Part shown: in pieces, positions 41,601 to 52,678 of the stretch
How the letters are laid out: every line of letters starts with the position of its first letter
How positions within the stretch are numbered: the first letter of the stretch is position 1
Assembly (NCBI RefSeq): GCF_002234675.1
Contig: NC_019862.2
Location: 28,130,707-28,194,706, forward strand
DNA: 64,000 bases
Source: Oryzias latipes
Taxonomy: Eukaryota; Chordata; Actinopteri; Beloniformes; Adrianichthyidae
Direction: 5' to 3'
Notes under the pieces: generated by a model
What the model was told of the DNA's origin: nothing
Databases searched by the model: none
What the model saw: the letters and a program-made list of their open reading frames with translations, nothing else
Made by a program: the position numbers and the translations under genes

Positions 41601-43969
41601 CTTCAAGTTGTCAGTTCTTCTAACCTTTTTTGTCAAAAATATTTCAACTTTAGCAACAAAAGGCAGAGAGGATGACAAAACCTGCTGCCACATAAATCCA
41701 GTGAGCTTGTTTACGTGCACATCAAAGATCCCATCAATATCCGATTTCTTCCACTTTACCCCATATGTTATGTTGTTTCACATCTGTTCATGAGTTTACG
41801 CAAGTGCTAAAGACAGAAGAGGCTGCGTAACCAGGGCAACCGCAGCTCCTTTATACAAGTGTTTCTTTTGTTAGTTCCCATAAAAGCAAAGCAAACGCTG
41901 CAGCTCTGTGACGCTGACAGGAACAGATGCCAGAGGATTTTAAAGGTAGCAGGTTTATTATGAACATACGTAGTTCACCTAAATATACCAGATAATTGAC
42001 TCCCAGGTAGACCAACATCTTCTGATGGTTGCATTTGTTTTTTGATTGATTACTGCATTTTTTTTGGACACGTAAACAAGCTCAGACCCGGACCTTTCTA
42101 TCCTCTGGCCTCGTTTTATTTCCGTAGGCTCTTTCCTACCTTTGTTCCTTCTGTATTTGGCAGAGGAGAGTTCAGGAACTCTGCTGTCAGTCTCCTCCAG
42201 CTTCCTGCTTTACTCACATCAGAGTGAACCATCAGCTTTTCATAGATTCTGAAAAACCAGATTCTCCGTGTGAAATGTGCACGTTTACTCATGAAAGAGA
42301 TGCTGTTTTTATGAACAGAACATGCAGCAACATCCACATATCCAATATCATTTCAAGAATAGAATTGGTGCCAAATGACATCCAGAAATTATTTATAGCT
42401 GTAGAAAATGTCCAAAGGAATAATGACATTTAAATTACTCGTTTTGTGCGTCTGTGTGTGAAACTGAAATGTGGAAAAGTCAAAGGTTTGAACAAAAACA
42501 ATGCAAAAGTATTTCACATATCGTAAAAATACATACATCTATTTAGAGTTATACCATTATGTGTTGATGAAGATGATGTTTATGATTGTTCACTATAATC
42601 ATAATTGCTTTATTATTATTATTATTGGAGGTTTCAACACGCTTAGCTTTTCTTTCCCAAACATGTTGTACATTGTTGTTGTTAATATTATTATCTTTAA
42701 GTTTTTAGCCTAATGCAAAGATATGGGGATGCTGGAGCCTATCCATGCAAATTCCCAGACACGCTCACACCTAGAGGACAGTTAAGAGTCGTCAATCAAC
42801 AAATCGATGATGTGTTTAGACTGAAGGAGGAATCGCAGGAACCAGGAACTTGTTCCTGCGAGGTGACAGTTGTGCGGCTCCCATGAAGAACTCAAGTATA
42901 TCAATGAACCCAGAGTTGCTTCAAAGACAGACTAAGACCACAAAGCAGCGCTGCAAAGCCTGAGAATATGCGTGAGGAGGTGTTACTTCCCATGCTAACA
43001 TCTCAAATCTCAGGTGCTGTAAATGAAAAGACGGGAATTTTCCTGGATAAATATGAAACTGGACCAAAGAATAACATATTTAAAAAATGATTATGTAACT
43101 GGTGTGATGGATCAGGGTCCGCATTTAAAACGAGACGTTGGTTTTTGCTGTTTTCTTTTCAGGTCACTTGGAAATTTAAGGCACTTTTAGGGCAACAAAC
43201 AGATTCAGAGAAACGATAAAGTTTGCAGATCAGTGAGTTTTGTTTCATGTTCACAAGAGGAACATTCCTCAATTGAAAATGAATTTACGTCATAAGAGAC
43301 CATCGTTTTTCCTAATTTGCAACAATGAGATACGATTACCCTGCATGAAAATCTGTGGTGCGTTAAACAGTCTGTCATCCTGGAGCAAACACTCATTTCT
43401 GCACATCACAGTATTGTGTTGCATGGATTGTGCTGTTGCTGACTGTTGGCGTGTAAAAAAAAAAACCCCAAACATAACAGCTTTAAACCCGCTGGCCCTC
43501 ATTTAAACATATTTACCGAAAAACACGCAGCTTTTGCATAATATTTGACCTCCATAACGCAAGAATGCAGTTACGGTGAGAGCTTTCCATGGGTTTGTGA
43601 TGATGGCAAAACCAAAACACCTTACTATTTTTTTCTAAAACACAAAACCAGACACAAAAGACAACATTATTCACTCACCCGTTTATGCTGCGTTCAACTT
43701 TATGACTGTCAACGTCCAGAAAACTATGGAACCTTTAAAAAAAGGATGTTTTTGGTCATCAGCTTCTGATATTGTTTGCTAATATTATAGTTAGCAATGA
43801 GCTAGCTCCACCTAAACCATCAATGGTGGACTCACTTAAAATTTGACCACGTAAATTTCAGCGCACGCTGGAAATTCTGGTCCTCCTCATCCTCGATGCC
43901 GCTGATGAGCCCGATCAGCCTTTTCGTTTCTTTCTCTGTTTCTTTCTCGAAGATGCTCCAGTGCGCCAT
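32607..43969 (-). CDS. tubgcp5: Gamma-tubulin complex component 5 (GCP5), complete
   Basis: GCP5 is a structural subunit of the gamma-tubulin ring complex, which nucleates microtubules at the centrosome. Exons in transcript order: 43836-43969, 43679-43732, 42140-42248, 41464-41560, 41304-41383, 41079-41211, 40851-40968, 40535-40624, 40355-40448, 40037-40277, 39073-39275, 38873-38988, 38528-38796, 38241-38439, 37021..36833, 36763..36581, 35904-35988, 35701-35821, 34429-34580, 33536-33661, 33384-33466, 33156-33256, 32607-32653. All phases agree: 3024 nt, 1007 residues plus stop, against 1024 in human. An N-terminal GCP (grip1) region is at ~258-600 (VTETQVIRETLW, FRTYQAFVWAL) and a C-terminal GCP (grip2) region is at ~690-1000 (LTLRSCLYPHI, FLNVQLQEAVGQR, ILHSTGLEFQHQV). 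An acidic linker (SEDESEEDDSQQ) is at ~160. The start is MAHWSIFEK, the only ATG in frame there. One intron has a GC donor. Confidence 0.97.
34815..35114 (+). mobile_element. hAT-type MITE with perfect 8-bp target duplication
   Basis: The 300-bp element starts cagtggtccctaacc and ends ggttggggacgactg. Identical octamers ctgtagac flank it (34807-34814 and 35115-35122). The subterminal 'ccgatccgcggcccggg' and 'caccggtccgcggt' blocks are typical of hAT MITEs. It lies in the tubgcp5 intron between exons 35701-35821 and 34429-34580. Confidence 0.88.
35462..35660 (-). repeat. tRNA-derived SINE
   Basis: On the minus strand it has an A box (TTTAGCTCAGGCGGTAAAGC), then AGGGTCGATCCC as a B box, a GC-rich body, and a tail CCCAATCGTGGGATAAATAAAGTAT with short CTTGTTGTT repeats. 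The tail resembles a LINE 3' end, which would be used for mobilisation. It lies in the same tubgcp5 intron as the MITE at 34815-35114. Confidence 0.7.
36045..36555 (-). repeat. family B repeat, full length, inside tubgcp5 intron
   Basis: On the minus strand it begins AAGACCCAATCTGATG and runs to AGATCAAAAGATGATGGG. Its start is only ~27 bp into the intron after the donor of exon 36581-36763. On the plus strand the middle reads FDPDSNSDEEN and then VDASEWSRAG in one frame, like the antisense of copies at 4755 and 15073. Confidence 0.65.
37579..37634. promoter_or_regulatory. inverted pair of CTCF-like motifs
   Basis: A perfect 13-bp inverted pair CCACTAGGGGGCA lies at 37579-37591 (plus) and 37622-37634 (minus), 30 bp apart, in the tubgcp5 intron between exons 38241-38439 and 36833-37021. 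The 13-mer resembles the CTCF core (CCACNAGGGGGC). The surrounding sequence may be a repeat: an open frame after it reads SDTDEEELNGFSDF, which is acidic and transposon-like. Binding is inferred from the motif only. Confidence 0.4.
40031..40042 (-). other. tubgcp5: non-canonical GC splice donor in tubgcp5
   Basis: The exon 40037-40277 ends AATG and is followed by GCAAGT, the usual context of GC-AG introns. Joining G to AC of the next exon (39073-39275, after tcacag) gives Asn-Asp-Glu-Thr, matching the human NND(T)T region. Using the GT four bases further on would break the frame. Confidence 0.85.
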
Positions 43970-44157
43970 GATGATGATGTTAGCATCAGACGTTACGCTG
44001 CAGGCAGCGGGCTGTCCGGCAGGCTAGCAGCTGGACGGACCGCTTAAGACGAAACGGTGACCGATGACTACATTAAATGTTTCATATTGTAACAGGGTAG
44101 TTTAACAGGCTAAGACGTCCCGCGTAATTGTTGCCGCTGGACATGAATCGCGTGTAG

Positions 44158-44169
44158 TGCGCATGCGCA
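44158..44169. promoter_or_regulatory. NRF1-type palindrome upstream of tubgcp5
   Basis: TGCGCATGCGCA is a perfect 12-bp match to the NRF1 consensus. It lies 189 bp upstream of the tubgcp5 ATG in the 1.1-kb divergent space shared with chst7. NRF1 sites are usual in TATA-less housekeeping promoters, which fits tubgcp5. Confidence 0.6.
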
Positions 44170-44333
44170 GGATTACCACTAATCAATATTATTTTTTTCT
44201 TTAACATATTTTCATCTCTGTGTTTTGATCCCGAACTATTATTTAAAAATGTTAACTTCTTTTTTTCTCCTTTACAAAATAAATAAATAATAATAATAAT
44301 TGTTCACCTTGGTCACCATGGTTACGAGTAAAA

Positions 44334-44341
44334 ACTTCCGG
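44334..44341. promoter_or_regulatory. ETS-type site between tubgcp5 and chst7
   Basis: ACTTCCGG (CCGGAAGT on the minus strand) matches the ETS/GABP core, 365 bp upstream of the tubgcp5 ATG. It is short, so chance occurrence is possible. A GT-rich microsatellite follows at ~44492-44516. Confidence 0.35.
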
Positions 44342-45057
44342 TTCAGACAATCAAGTAAACAGCATTTCTTTTTTACCGTATGGCATTGACACAAACAAAC
44401 AGAAAATATAATTTTTTAACTACACATTTAAGTTTTATCATTTAAAATTAAATTCACTGATGATGCAATATCCTTGTTTTCCTTGACACGCATGTGTGTG
44501 TGTGCGTGTGTGTGTGATCAAATTCTTCAGTGACTTTAATAGCACGCACTTAACGTGTTATTTTTTAGTTTCTATTAATACATTATAATTTATCTAAAAA
44601 AGAGCTTTTACTTTGTCATTTGTTACAAAACATTTTTATATTGCACGGACGGAAAATTTGGCCTAAAACTTGTTTTTTCTCTGTTCGATGTGCTGAAAAC
44701 CAGTTCAAATGCTCTGAGACACGCAATCAAATCTGGCAACCTCACTAAGCCCCGCCTCCAGTTTACGTAGCTAAAGAAATTCTTCGACAAAAAAAATAAA
44801 TAAATTTGAAGATATTTTTCCGTACAAAAAAACTCAAAGCTTGTGTCATTAAGAACACACCCGTTTTACAATGTATACGTAAAAAACATGAAAAGATTCG
44901 CAAAACTTCTGGTTGAGGGGGCGTGGCTAGTTTTCCACACATTTACTAACAGACACACACTAACAGTCTCGCCTCGCATAACTTCACAGGAGCGAGTCTT
45001 CCTCGCCGGAGTCCCTTCCCAAAGACAGGATTCCAGTCGTGATTAGGGCAAAAGGAA

Positions 45058-46326
45058 ATGAAGAGGAGGTTAAATAAGAAATTCTTGATTGTGATCGTCG
45101 CATATTCGGGTTTACTTCTGCTAATCGCGTACGTGTTAGATTATCGGGATAAATCCGGCGAGCACGCCAAGCTTCCGCAGCAACAGCCCAGATGCTCAGA
45201 TTTGGAGAACACGGTGGCGCTTCTGTGGGATAACAATGGCTACAAAGTCAACGGCAGCGACGCGGCGGCGGAGGCCAGATTCAACAGGAGTCAGCCGCGG
45301 ATCCACATCTACCTGCACGCCACCTGGAGGACCGGCTCGTCGTTCTTGGGGGAGTTGTTCAACCAGCACCCCGACGTGTTCTACCTGTACGAGCCGATGT
45401 GGCACATATGGCAGGCGCTGTACCCCGGGGACGCGGGCAGCCTCCAGGGCGCGGTGCGGGACATGCTGAGCTCTCTGTACCGCTGCGACTTCTCTGTGCT
45501 GAAACTTTACGCCGGAACGCAGAACATCTCCACGTCCTTCATCTTCGGCTGGAAAACCAACAAGGTGATCTGCTCGGAGCCGCTGTGCGATGCGCACAAG
45601 CGCCACGAAATCGGGTTGGTGAAGGAAGAGCAGTGCGCAAAATGCAGAAGAAGGGACATCAGGGATCTGGAGGTGGAGTGCAAGAAGTACCCCGTGATGG
45701 TGATCAAAGGGGTCCGCGTTTTGGACCTGAGCACCCTGGTCCCCTTGATGAGGGACTCTGCGATCAACCTGCAGATCATCCAGCTCTTCAGAGACCCCAG
45801 AGCCGTGCACAACTCCCGTTTGAAGTCCAAGCAAGCTCTGGTGAAGGAGAGCATCCAGGTGCTGAGGAGCAAGAAGCAGACGGACAAGTACAAGCGGCTG
45901 CTGGTGCCGAGCAACAGGATGAACCGGGCGGAGAGCTATGTCGCCAGCGCCATGGAGCTCATCTGCGACAACTGGCTGGGTGACATGATGCTGGTGACCA
46001 ACGCGCCCCCGTGGGTGAGCAGAAACTATGTCCGCATCCGCTATGAGGACCTGGTGCTGCGCCCCATGGAGGAGCTCCAGAGGATGATGCGCTTCGCCAA
46101 CCTCTCCACCTTTCCCGCCTTGGAGAGGTTTGCGCTGAACATGACGCGCGGCCAGGGCTACTCCTCAGAGAAACCCTTCCTGATCTCATCCAGGGACGCA
46201 AAAGAGGCCATCTACGCGTGGAGGGAGCGCCTGAACGTGGAGCAGATCAACCAGGTGGAAGCCTACTGCAGTGAAGTGATGAGGCAGCTGGGATACGAGA
46301 GAAACAACGTGGACAAAGCAGCATGA
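45058..46326 (+). CDS. chst7: Carbohydrate sulfotransferase 7 (GlcNAc/chondroitin 6-O-sulfotransferase)
   Basis: This is a complete uninterrupted CDS of 422 residues for a type II Golgi membrane enzyme that moves sulfate from PAPS to the 6-OH of GlcNAc or GalNAc in chondroitin/keratan-type chains. A short basic tail (MKRRLNKK) is followed by one transmembrane segment at ~9-28. The 5'-phosphosulfate-binding loop is at ~89-99 (TWRTGSSFLGE) and the 3'-phosphate-binding motif is at ~243-254 (LFRDPRAVHNSR). N-glycosylation sequons are at NGS65, NRS76 and NIS156, plus NLS and NMT near the end. The stretch FNQHPDVFYLYEPMWHIWQA and the next-door slc9a7 (as in human Xp11.3) point to CHST7 rather than CHST2/4/5. 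It is shorter than human CHST7 (486), mainly at the stem and C-terminus. The CDS is far more GC-rich than its flanks. No better upstream ATG is in frame. Confidence 0.92.
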   Translation: MKRRLNKKFLIVIVAYSGLLLLIAYVLDYRDKSGEHAKLPQQQPRCSDLENTVALLWDNNGYKVNGSDAAAEARFNRSQPRIHIYLHATWRTGSSFLGELFNQHPDVFYLYEPMWHIWQALYPGDAGSLQGAVRDMLSSLYRCDFSVLKLYAGTQNISTSFIFGWKTNKVICSEPLCDAHKRHEIGLVKEEQCAKCRRRDIRDLEVECKKYPVMVIKGVRVLDLSTLVPLMRDSAINLQIIQLFRDPRAVHNSRLKSKQALVKESIQVLRSKKQTDKYKRLLVPSNRMNRAESYVASAMELICDNWLGDMMLVTNAPPWVSRNYVRIRYEDLVLRPMEELQRMMRFANLSTFPALERFALNMTRGQGYSSEKPFLISSRDAKEAIYAWRERLNVEQINQVEAYCSEVMRQLGYERNNVDKAA

Positions 46327-46581
46327 GGTGGATTGAGGTATGCTTCTGTTTTTTTAAGGCAGGTGCTTGATGGTGAACCACTGCTGGTGCATTCAAAGAC
46401 ACTCTTTCAGCACAGGAAGTTGGCTGCTTCATAACCTCTGACCTGCCTCTGAATGAGACAGAAAAAAAAACCACAGAAAAGCATTACATTATGGTTTCAC
46501 TCATTAAGCAAGGCCTGCCGCCTGCAGCAGGGCCTCATTTCAGCTAGTTTCTCCCCAAAAGTGATCTTTATGCAGAGGCAG

Positions 46582-46587
46582 AATAAA
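46582..46587 (+). terminator. chst7: chst7 polyadenylation signal candidate
   Basis: AATAAA lies 256 bp after the chst7 stop codon in an otherwise plain 3' flank. It is the first such hexamer on the plus strand after the CDS. Longer 3' UTRs cannot be excluded. Confidence 0.45.
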
Positions 46588-46609
46588 TATGAGCATTGTA
46601 CTGTTATAC

Positions 46610-49600
46610 TTCATAGATAAGTAGGTCAGTATAGATGGATAGTTAAAGATAGCATTTATTATGGCCTCCTAGTCCAATCAATCATAAAAACACACAAGTG
46701 CAATACAATAAAAGATGCAGTGCAAGGAGTGCACCAGGTAAAGTCATAAAAACCATAACTAAGAAGACAGAACTAGAAATCTACAAACGAATTACAATAA
46801 AAATTTTTTTGACAGAATCATATCAATCATTCCATACTGAAAAAGATTAAGAACTCATCAATACAAGCTTCTTTAAGCACTGCAAACATAACAATATCAA
46901 TATTATAAAATGAAAACAGTAATAATAAAGAAACTAGGGCTGCACAATATGAGGAAAACTCGCGATGTGCAATATTAGTGATCAGTGTTGCCATGACGAT
47001 ATAACTTGCGAAACCCGAACAAATAGCAAAACAACTAAAAACATAATTTTCCAATTTCACTGCAACAGTTTAATTTAAATTAGAATCAACATAACTCAAA
47101 TTATACTCCTAATGACCCTCGTCTACATAGGAGGTGAGCGTCTAATACAAAAGAGCTCCATCCGATTGGTCAAAAATGTGAAGGAGTCCATCCAATTGGT
47201 CAAATTGATTCGTTAAATACTTCAAGCTGCCATAAGATTGTTTTGGCACATTTAAGGTAACCATTTATCACAAATTTCGCCGTCTTTTACGATTTGCACA
47301 TTGCACTGCTTAAAATCCTGATAACGATAAATTTGCGAGTTATGGTACAGGCCTAAAAGACACAGTTAGAAATACATATATTGACCCCCCCCCCCCCCCC
47401 CCCATATTAAAAAAGTTGTAGCTCCGCCCCTGGTTTTAGTTGTTTCTTCTTGTTACACCTGCTCATCTCTTTCTGGCCTTTTTTTTAAACTTCAAACATT
47501 TACCTGCTTGTGAAAAAAAAAAGAAATCAGAAAATATCTTTAGTTAAAACGTTACTTTGAGGTCGACTTAAAATCCATCCTGAATGAGATATGGTACGTA
47601 AATAAACAGTGGAGTAAGTACAGCAAACTGAAACGAAAATTTATGAAAATACCAATTGTTTTATGGTGTCTGAGAACAAACAGCAGCTTTGTAAAAGCTT
47701 TTATAGGAGCCTGAGTGAGACCATCAAACATCTCCGCCTGCTTCAATTCCTCAGTGACTGGCAGCCCAACTGTCCCATAGAGGCCTCTTTGTTTTGTCCC
47801 TGGCATAGCGCGCCCCCCCCCCCCCCCACCCCACATGGATAGCTGGGGGTTGGCAGCGAGTAACTGGGCCTCAGACAGCGCCATCAAGAAGGGAGTCATT
47901 GTACAAGGCAGGCCGTGACGGGATAAAGCTCGCGGAGGTTACAGCCAGGCTGTCACCACCATCCACCCACAAGCAAGAAGAACCCTCACAGCTGTGATAC
48001 AGACCGTATGTGCCCCCCCCCCACCCCGCAGCTCCAGAACCCCAATAGTCAGACCGAGGCCAAATCCTGCCATCCTACAAACATCTGTGTCGTCGTAGCT
48101 GCAGGACCTTCCTTTAACGCTCAACTGTTTCCTTTCTTCTCCCTCTTCCAGAGTCCTGGTATTCAACAGCTGAGAGCAAAAAGGTGGAAAAACAAAACAA
48201 GCTGCAGGAATGCAGTCCTCCAAGAGGTTCTCGAGCGTGCCTCCGGGGTTGTTTTGCCTTCACCCGAGCCCACCCGATGAACTGGAGAAAATCCCAGCGA
48301 AGGGGCAGCCTATCACAGACGGGTACATCTGAAACCAGGAGAAGGAAGCTTGTTATTCTAGTCCTGCTTTTCCGCTAGTCTGCTAGGGATGGGGAGAAAG
48401 AAGGTGGAGCGGAGGGAATACTACATACAAGGCTGATTTGTGCTACAGTTCACTGCTCGGCCTTTGTCTTTCAGTTTTCCTGTAACACTAATCCCTCCTG
48501 GAATCCCCCCCTGTTAGCAGGGGCCATAGAAAAAAACCAGACGGGGGTCCTCTGGGATGCAGGGAAGCAGCATCTCACCCATGACTAAGCTTTCTTGAGC
48601 AATACTGATACTAGAGCGGTAGTAACAAAGCTAATGTAGATCTCTAAAAGAAGAAACGGGGCCCTGCATGCACCGAGCAACTGCTGCCGGTCTCGTGGCC
48701 CCTGCAGGATCTCCACAGCTGCAGCACCCCGCTGATAGATTATCCACGCGGGTGTGAGTTTGCCTAACTTCCTGCACGGAGAACAGCCTTCACAAACAGG
48801 ACGAGCTTTCTCATGGTACTGATCCATATTCTGTTCACGTGTTTCAGTTTCTGCGTGACGCATGTTTAAAACTGTGAAATGGGAACGAGGGAGGAGCCTC
48901 CCCGCCGGCCACATGGTTTGTTTTAGGAGCTAGTTCTGAATGAAACGTTTTTTGTGTTTAGAGCTCAGGTCAAAGAGAGAAAACGTGCAAGTGGCCACGT
49001 TTAGCACTGCTGTTTCTATTTATGGTTCAGTTTTTAAGTAAAATTCATTGATGACTGAGGTTAACGTGCTCTTAAAGTCGTTCTTTTGTTACGTGGGAAA
49101 GGTAAAAAAATAAATAAACTTGCAGGTCAGACGGAGCCTCGATGCACTCAAACAGGAGCCGGTGCTTCATCGTGATGAACGCGTTTGGAGTTTGTCAGTA
49201 AGCAGCAGCAGTAAGCACTTTGAAAATGGAAGACTTTGTACTGAACACATGTCTGAAGTTAATAAAATTAGTTTCAGTGTGCCTCACAGCGACTCCTGTT
49301 GTGCTGGAGCCACAACTTTCTGATTCTTTCCCAGTCACAGCTGATCAGCGTTCGACGTCATCGGAAAAGACATTTGATTGACCCCGATCGCTTTATAATC
49401 ATCATCTTCAGCAGGTTTGAGAAAACTTTATTAAAAATACTGAATGCATATGTTTTCATGTTTTTACATTCATCAGCAAAAGTAAACTGAAACACAGTAT
49501 GTGCTACGGCTGCAAGTTGATCTAACAAATCAAACTATACATTAAATTATAAAATTGTCAAAGTACTGTTTTCTAATGCTTCAGTACACACCTGTCACAC

Positions 49601-52600
49601 TCCTGTTCAGGAAAAGAAAGCATGAAGAAAATTTGGAAAATAATCCATTATTTAAAAGAAAAATCTATATGTGCAGTTCTATTCTTTGCCTCTGAACTAG
49701 ACACTGTTGTGCAGCAGAAGATAAGAAAATATGCTTTCAGATCGTTCTAATAATAATACACTCTGACAACAGATGAAGACTTTTTGCCATTATTTTGCTA
49801 AGCTATTTGACATGTTAAAAATCTAAGCACTAAACTTAATTAACTAAAATAAATGAACAAAAACTACAAACCCATTATTTATTTAAGTTATTAGGATTTT
49901 TCTTCAAAGCTAAAAAGCCACAATGGAAAGATGAAGGAGCCACATGTGGCTCCAGTATGGAAGCATTTGTGTTCATATTTCAAAATAAAAGTCTATGAGT
50001 CACATATGCTAACATACACCAGAGCTTCAGTTTGCAGACCACGAATTCATGTAAATGTGAGTTCTTGCAGGTGAATGGATGACCATTTGATTAATTTTAA
50101 TTAATTTGTTTTATTTGTCTTATTTTGCAATTTTACCCAATCTTTTTACCCAAATATTTACTCCTTGATGCATTTATAGGGCAAATTTTCAGCTTTATGA
50201 TTTAGAAAGAAAAATGGTAATGAATCATTCTGAAAATGAGATTTTCTTTAAACTCAAATGCAAACTATAAAATACCTTGTTTTATTTTTATTTTGAATCC
50301 AAAGAAAAACAACTCCAACTTTATTTTTTGATAATTAAGCTTTTATTTCTTTGGTAGTCTAAAAAAAAAATTAAGGAGCCACTTTGTATATGAAAAATTC
50401 CAAATACATTTTTAAAATCACCTGAATAAATATAATAGTGACTGAAAAAGGGATTAATTCAAATTGTAAAATGTCCATACATTTCACAAATCCTCCTTTG
50501 CATGTAAAAACAGAGAAGCACTGATTGAAATTGGATGATTTTTTATTAGCATGTTGACATGCAAACCACTGCTCGCCTGGCAGCCAGTTGCCACTGGAGA
50601 CAACAGGTGGACCTACAGACATTTCGGCTACATCTCGTATTTCTCAGGTACAGAGAGCATTTAAATATAGCCGGCAAGACGACTGACAGCGCAGCGGTGG
50701 AGCGGTACAGAGTGCACATGAAGGTTATGCAAGTGTCCCATGAGTGTCCTCTATGGGAGGTAAAGTGCCAGTCTAAGCTCAATTATTTGTCTGCCGCCTT
50801 CAGTGAAGCTGTCCATAAAGTGCTCTCATCCACAGAGAAACCTCAGCAAACCAGCTGTTGGGGCAAATTTCTGTTCCGATTGTGTTAAGGGGAAGATTTT
50901 AAAGACCAAAAAACAAAAACAAATCACAGTTCTGACACAATTAACTCTTTAATGGCTCAAAAGTGTTTTTATTTTTATTTTCACGGCAACATTATGAGGA
51001 AGTCTGTCATCTGGCTGTGAAAATGGATGTTAGAAAGTGCAACTTCCCTGCAGCAGAGTATAAATGACCTGTTCTGCATACAGCTTGGCAACAGCTTACA
51101 CAACAAGATTGGTTTCCTCTTGGAGGTCCCCGGCGACCCAAAAAAAAAAACACGTAAGAAAAACCTCAGATCTACCTCATACATAAATGCAGTAGCCGCT
51201 TTGTGCTGTCAAAACGAGAACACAAGAGCCTGGGAGGTGTTCAAAGTAAAACCGGAAACGGGTCATAAATCAGAATAGGTTGGATTAGATGTAAATATGA
51301 GCAGAAATATTCTGTAACCCTAAATATTCTGTAACCCTGCTCCCCTCCCTGTAACAATCTCTCCGAGAGCACCAGCCACTGCACCACCTTGCAGCCCGGG
51401 ACATCCATTTTCTGAAATGGGATGTAGAAAACAATGACAAATGTGATCTATTCTTTTATCGCTGCTCATTATGTTAAGACAACAACAAAAAAAGGTTCAA
51501 CTGATATTTATCTTCCTTGTACTTTTGTTGATTAAAGGTTAAATAATGACTCAGTTCCAGTCATGTCAGAGAAAAATTCTTGAAACTTCCAGGATTTTGT
51601 TTAGTTGAAGTCACCCGTTATGTCCGCTTTACCTTTAATGTCACGGGTTTGAAAATGTCCCTGCTGGAAAAAAAACACAAAAAAAATGAACATCAGATCC
51701 AAAATACTGAGAATAGGTGGACCGTGTAGTTCTTTTACTATAGCAGGGGTCTCATTTAAACATCAAACTAAATTAGCCATCGCATCAAGGTGTACAAAAA
51801 AATAGAACAGTCTCTTAAAAATAAAAATAAGGGCTCCAAAAAGATTCAAAGGCTCATCTTTCACAAATTGTTATCACATTTTTATCAGTTTGGACTGATG
51901 ACAGTCAGAATACAGCAGATACTGGTGATGATTTTGTCACAACAACTGAAGCAGCTGTACATTTCAATATACTTAATATCAGTAAACAATTCTTAGGTTT
52001 TTTTCTTTTTTCTTCTTCAAAATACTCAAAAATACTATGAAGGCTGGCTCTTTACTTCACATGCATATTTCTGTTTGTTTCTCAAATGTCAGAACTATTA
52101 GCATTACTTTAGGAGAAACCCTAAATGAGAAGTCAAACTCATTTTTTTTGTGTTCTGACAACCAGAAGAAGAAGAAGCAGTTTAGCCAAACATCAGCCTG
52201 AAAGCTATTTACATGCTGGAATTCTTCTCCTCTATTGTTCGATGAACGTTCGATTCTGCTCCACAAAGCTGCTGGACGCCCAGCGGCTTCAGGTGAACGG
52301 ATGGAATGAAGGTTTTTGGAGGACACTGATTGATGAGAGACGATGAGGTCTTCTCCTTTTGCACCACAAAGTCTAATCTGTCCTGACATGCAGACAAAAT
52401 CTTCCTTTGCAGTGCAAAACAATCTCTTAAGAGCTTGGAGGCTTCTCCTTTGGAGACTCCTTGAGATCGACCCCCTCCCCGAGTGATGAGGATGAAATGC
52501 TCCTGGGGTCTGTGCTTCCTGCCCTTCAGGGCAGCTCAGTCCCGTTTGCTCCTGCCTCTCATCCATGAAGACCTGCGCGGCAGCAGCTGTTGGCGAAGCA

Positions 52601-52678
52601 GTATGGGAGTCCGATTTGGGGAGGTTGGCAGCTCAAGCAGGTAAAGGGTAAAGGGGGGTGGGGGTGGGGTCGGCACGG
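46610..52678. other. chst7-slc9a7 convergent intergenic space and 3' UTRs
   Basis: No coding exon could be supported over these 6 kb. They hold a MITE at ~46933-47357, homopolymer C runs at 47385-47403 and 47813-47827, a solo long-TIR end at ~49958-50010, a SINE head at ~51350-51400 and, near the right end, the slc9a7 3' UTR of unknown length. Longer open frames such as 50559-50888 show no recognisable domain. Confidence 0.5.
46933..47357 (-). mobile_element. MITE related to 23683-24039, inverted
   Basis: It begins actagggctgcacaatatgaggaaaactcgcgatg and ends gataacgataaatttgcgag and tacaggcctaa, the reverse orientation of the copy at 23683. The right end is more diverged and flanking octamers do not match clearly, so the borders are approximate. 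Confidence 0.5.

Noticed and set aside
45196..45983. Several long frames within chst7 on both strands
   Set aside because: They overlap the chst7 CDS out of frame and reflect its high GC content.
50559..50888. 109-residue plus-strand open frame between chst7 and slc9a7
   Set aside because: No recognisable domain, no splice context or Kozak support, and no paralogue known to me; treated as chance.
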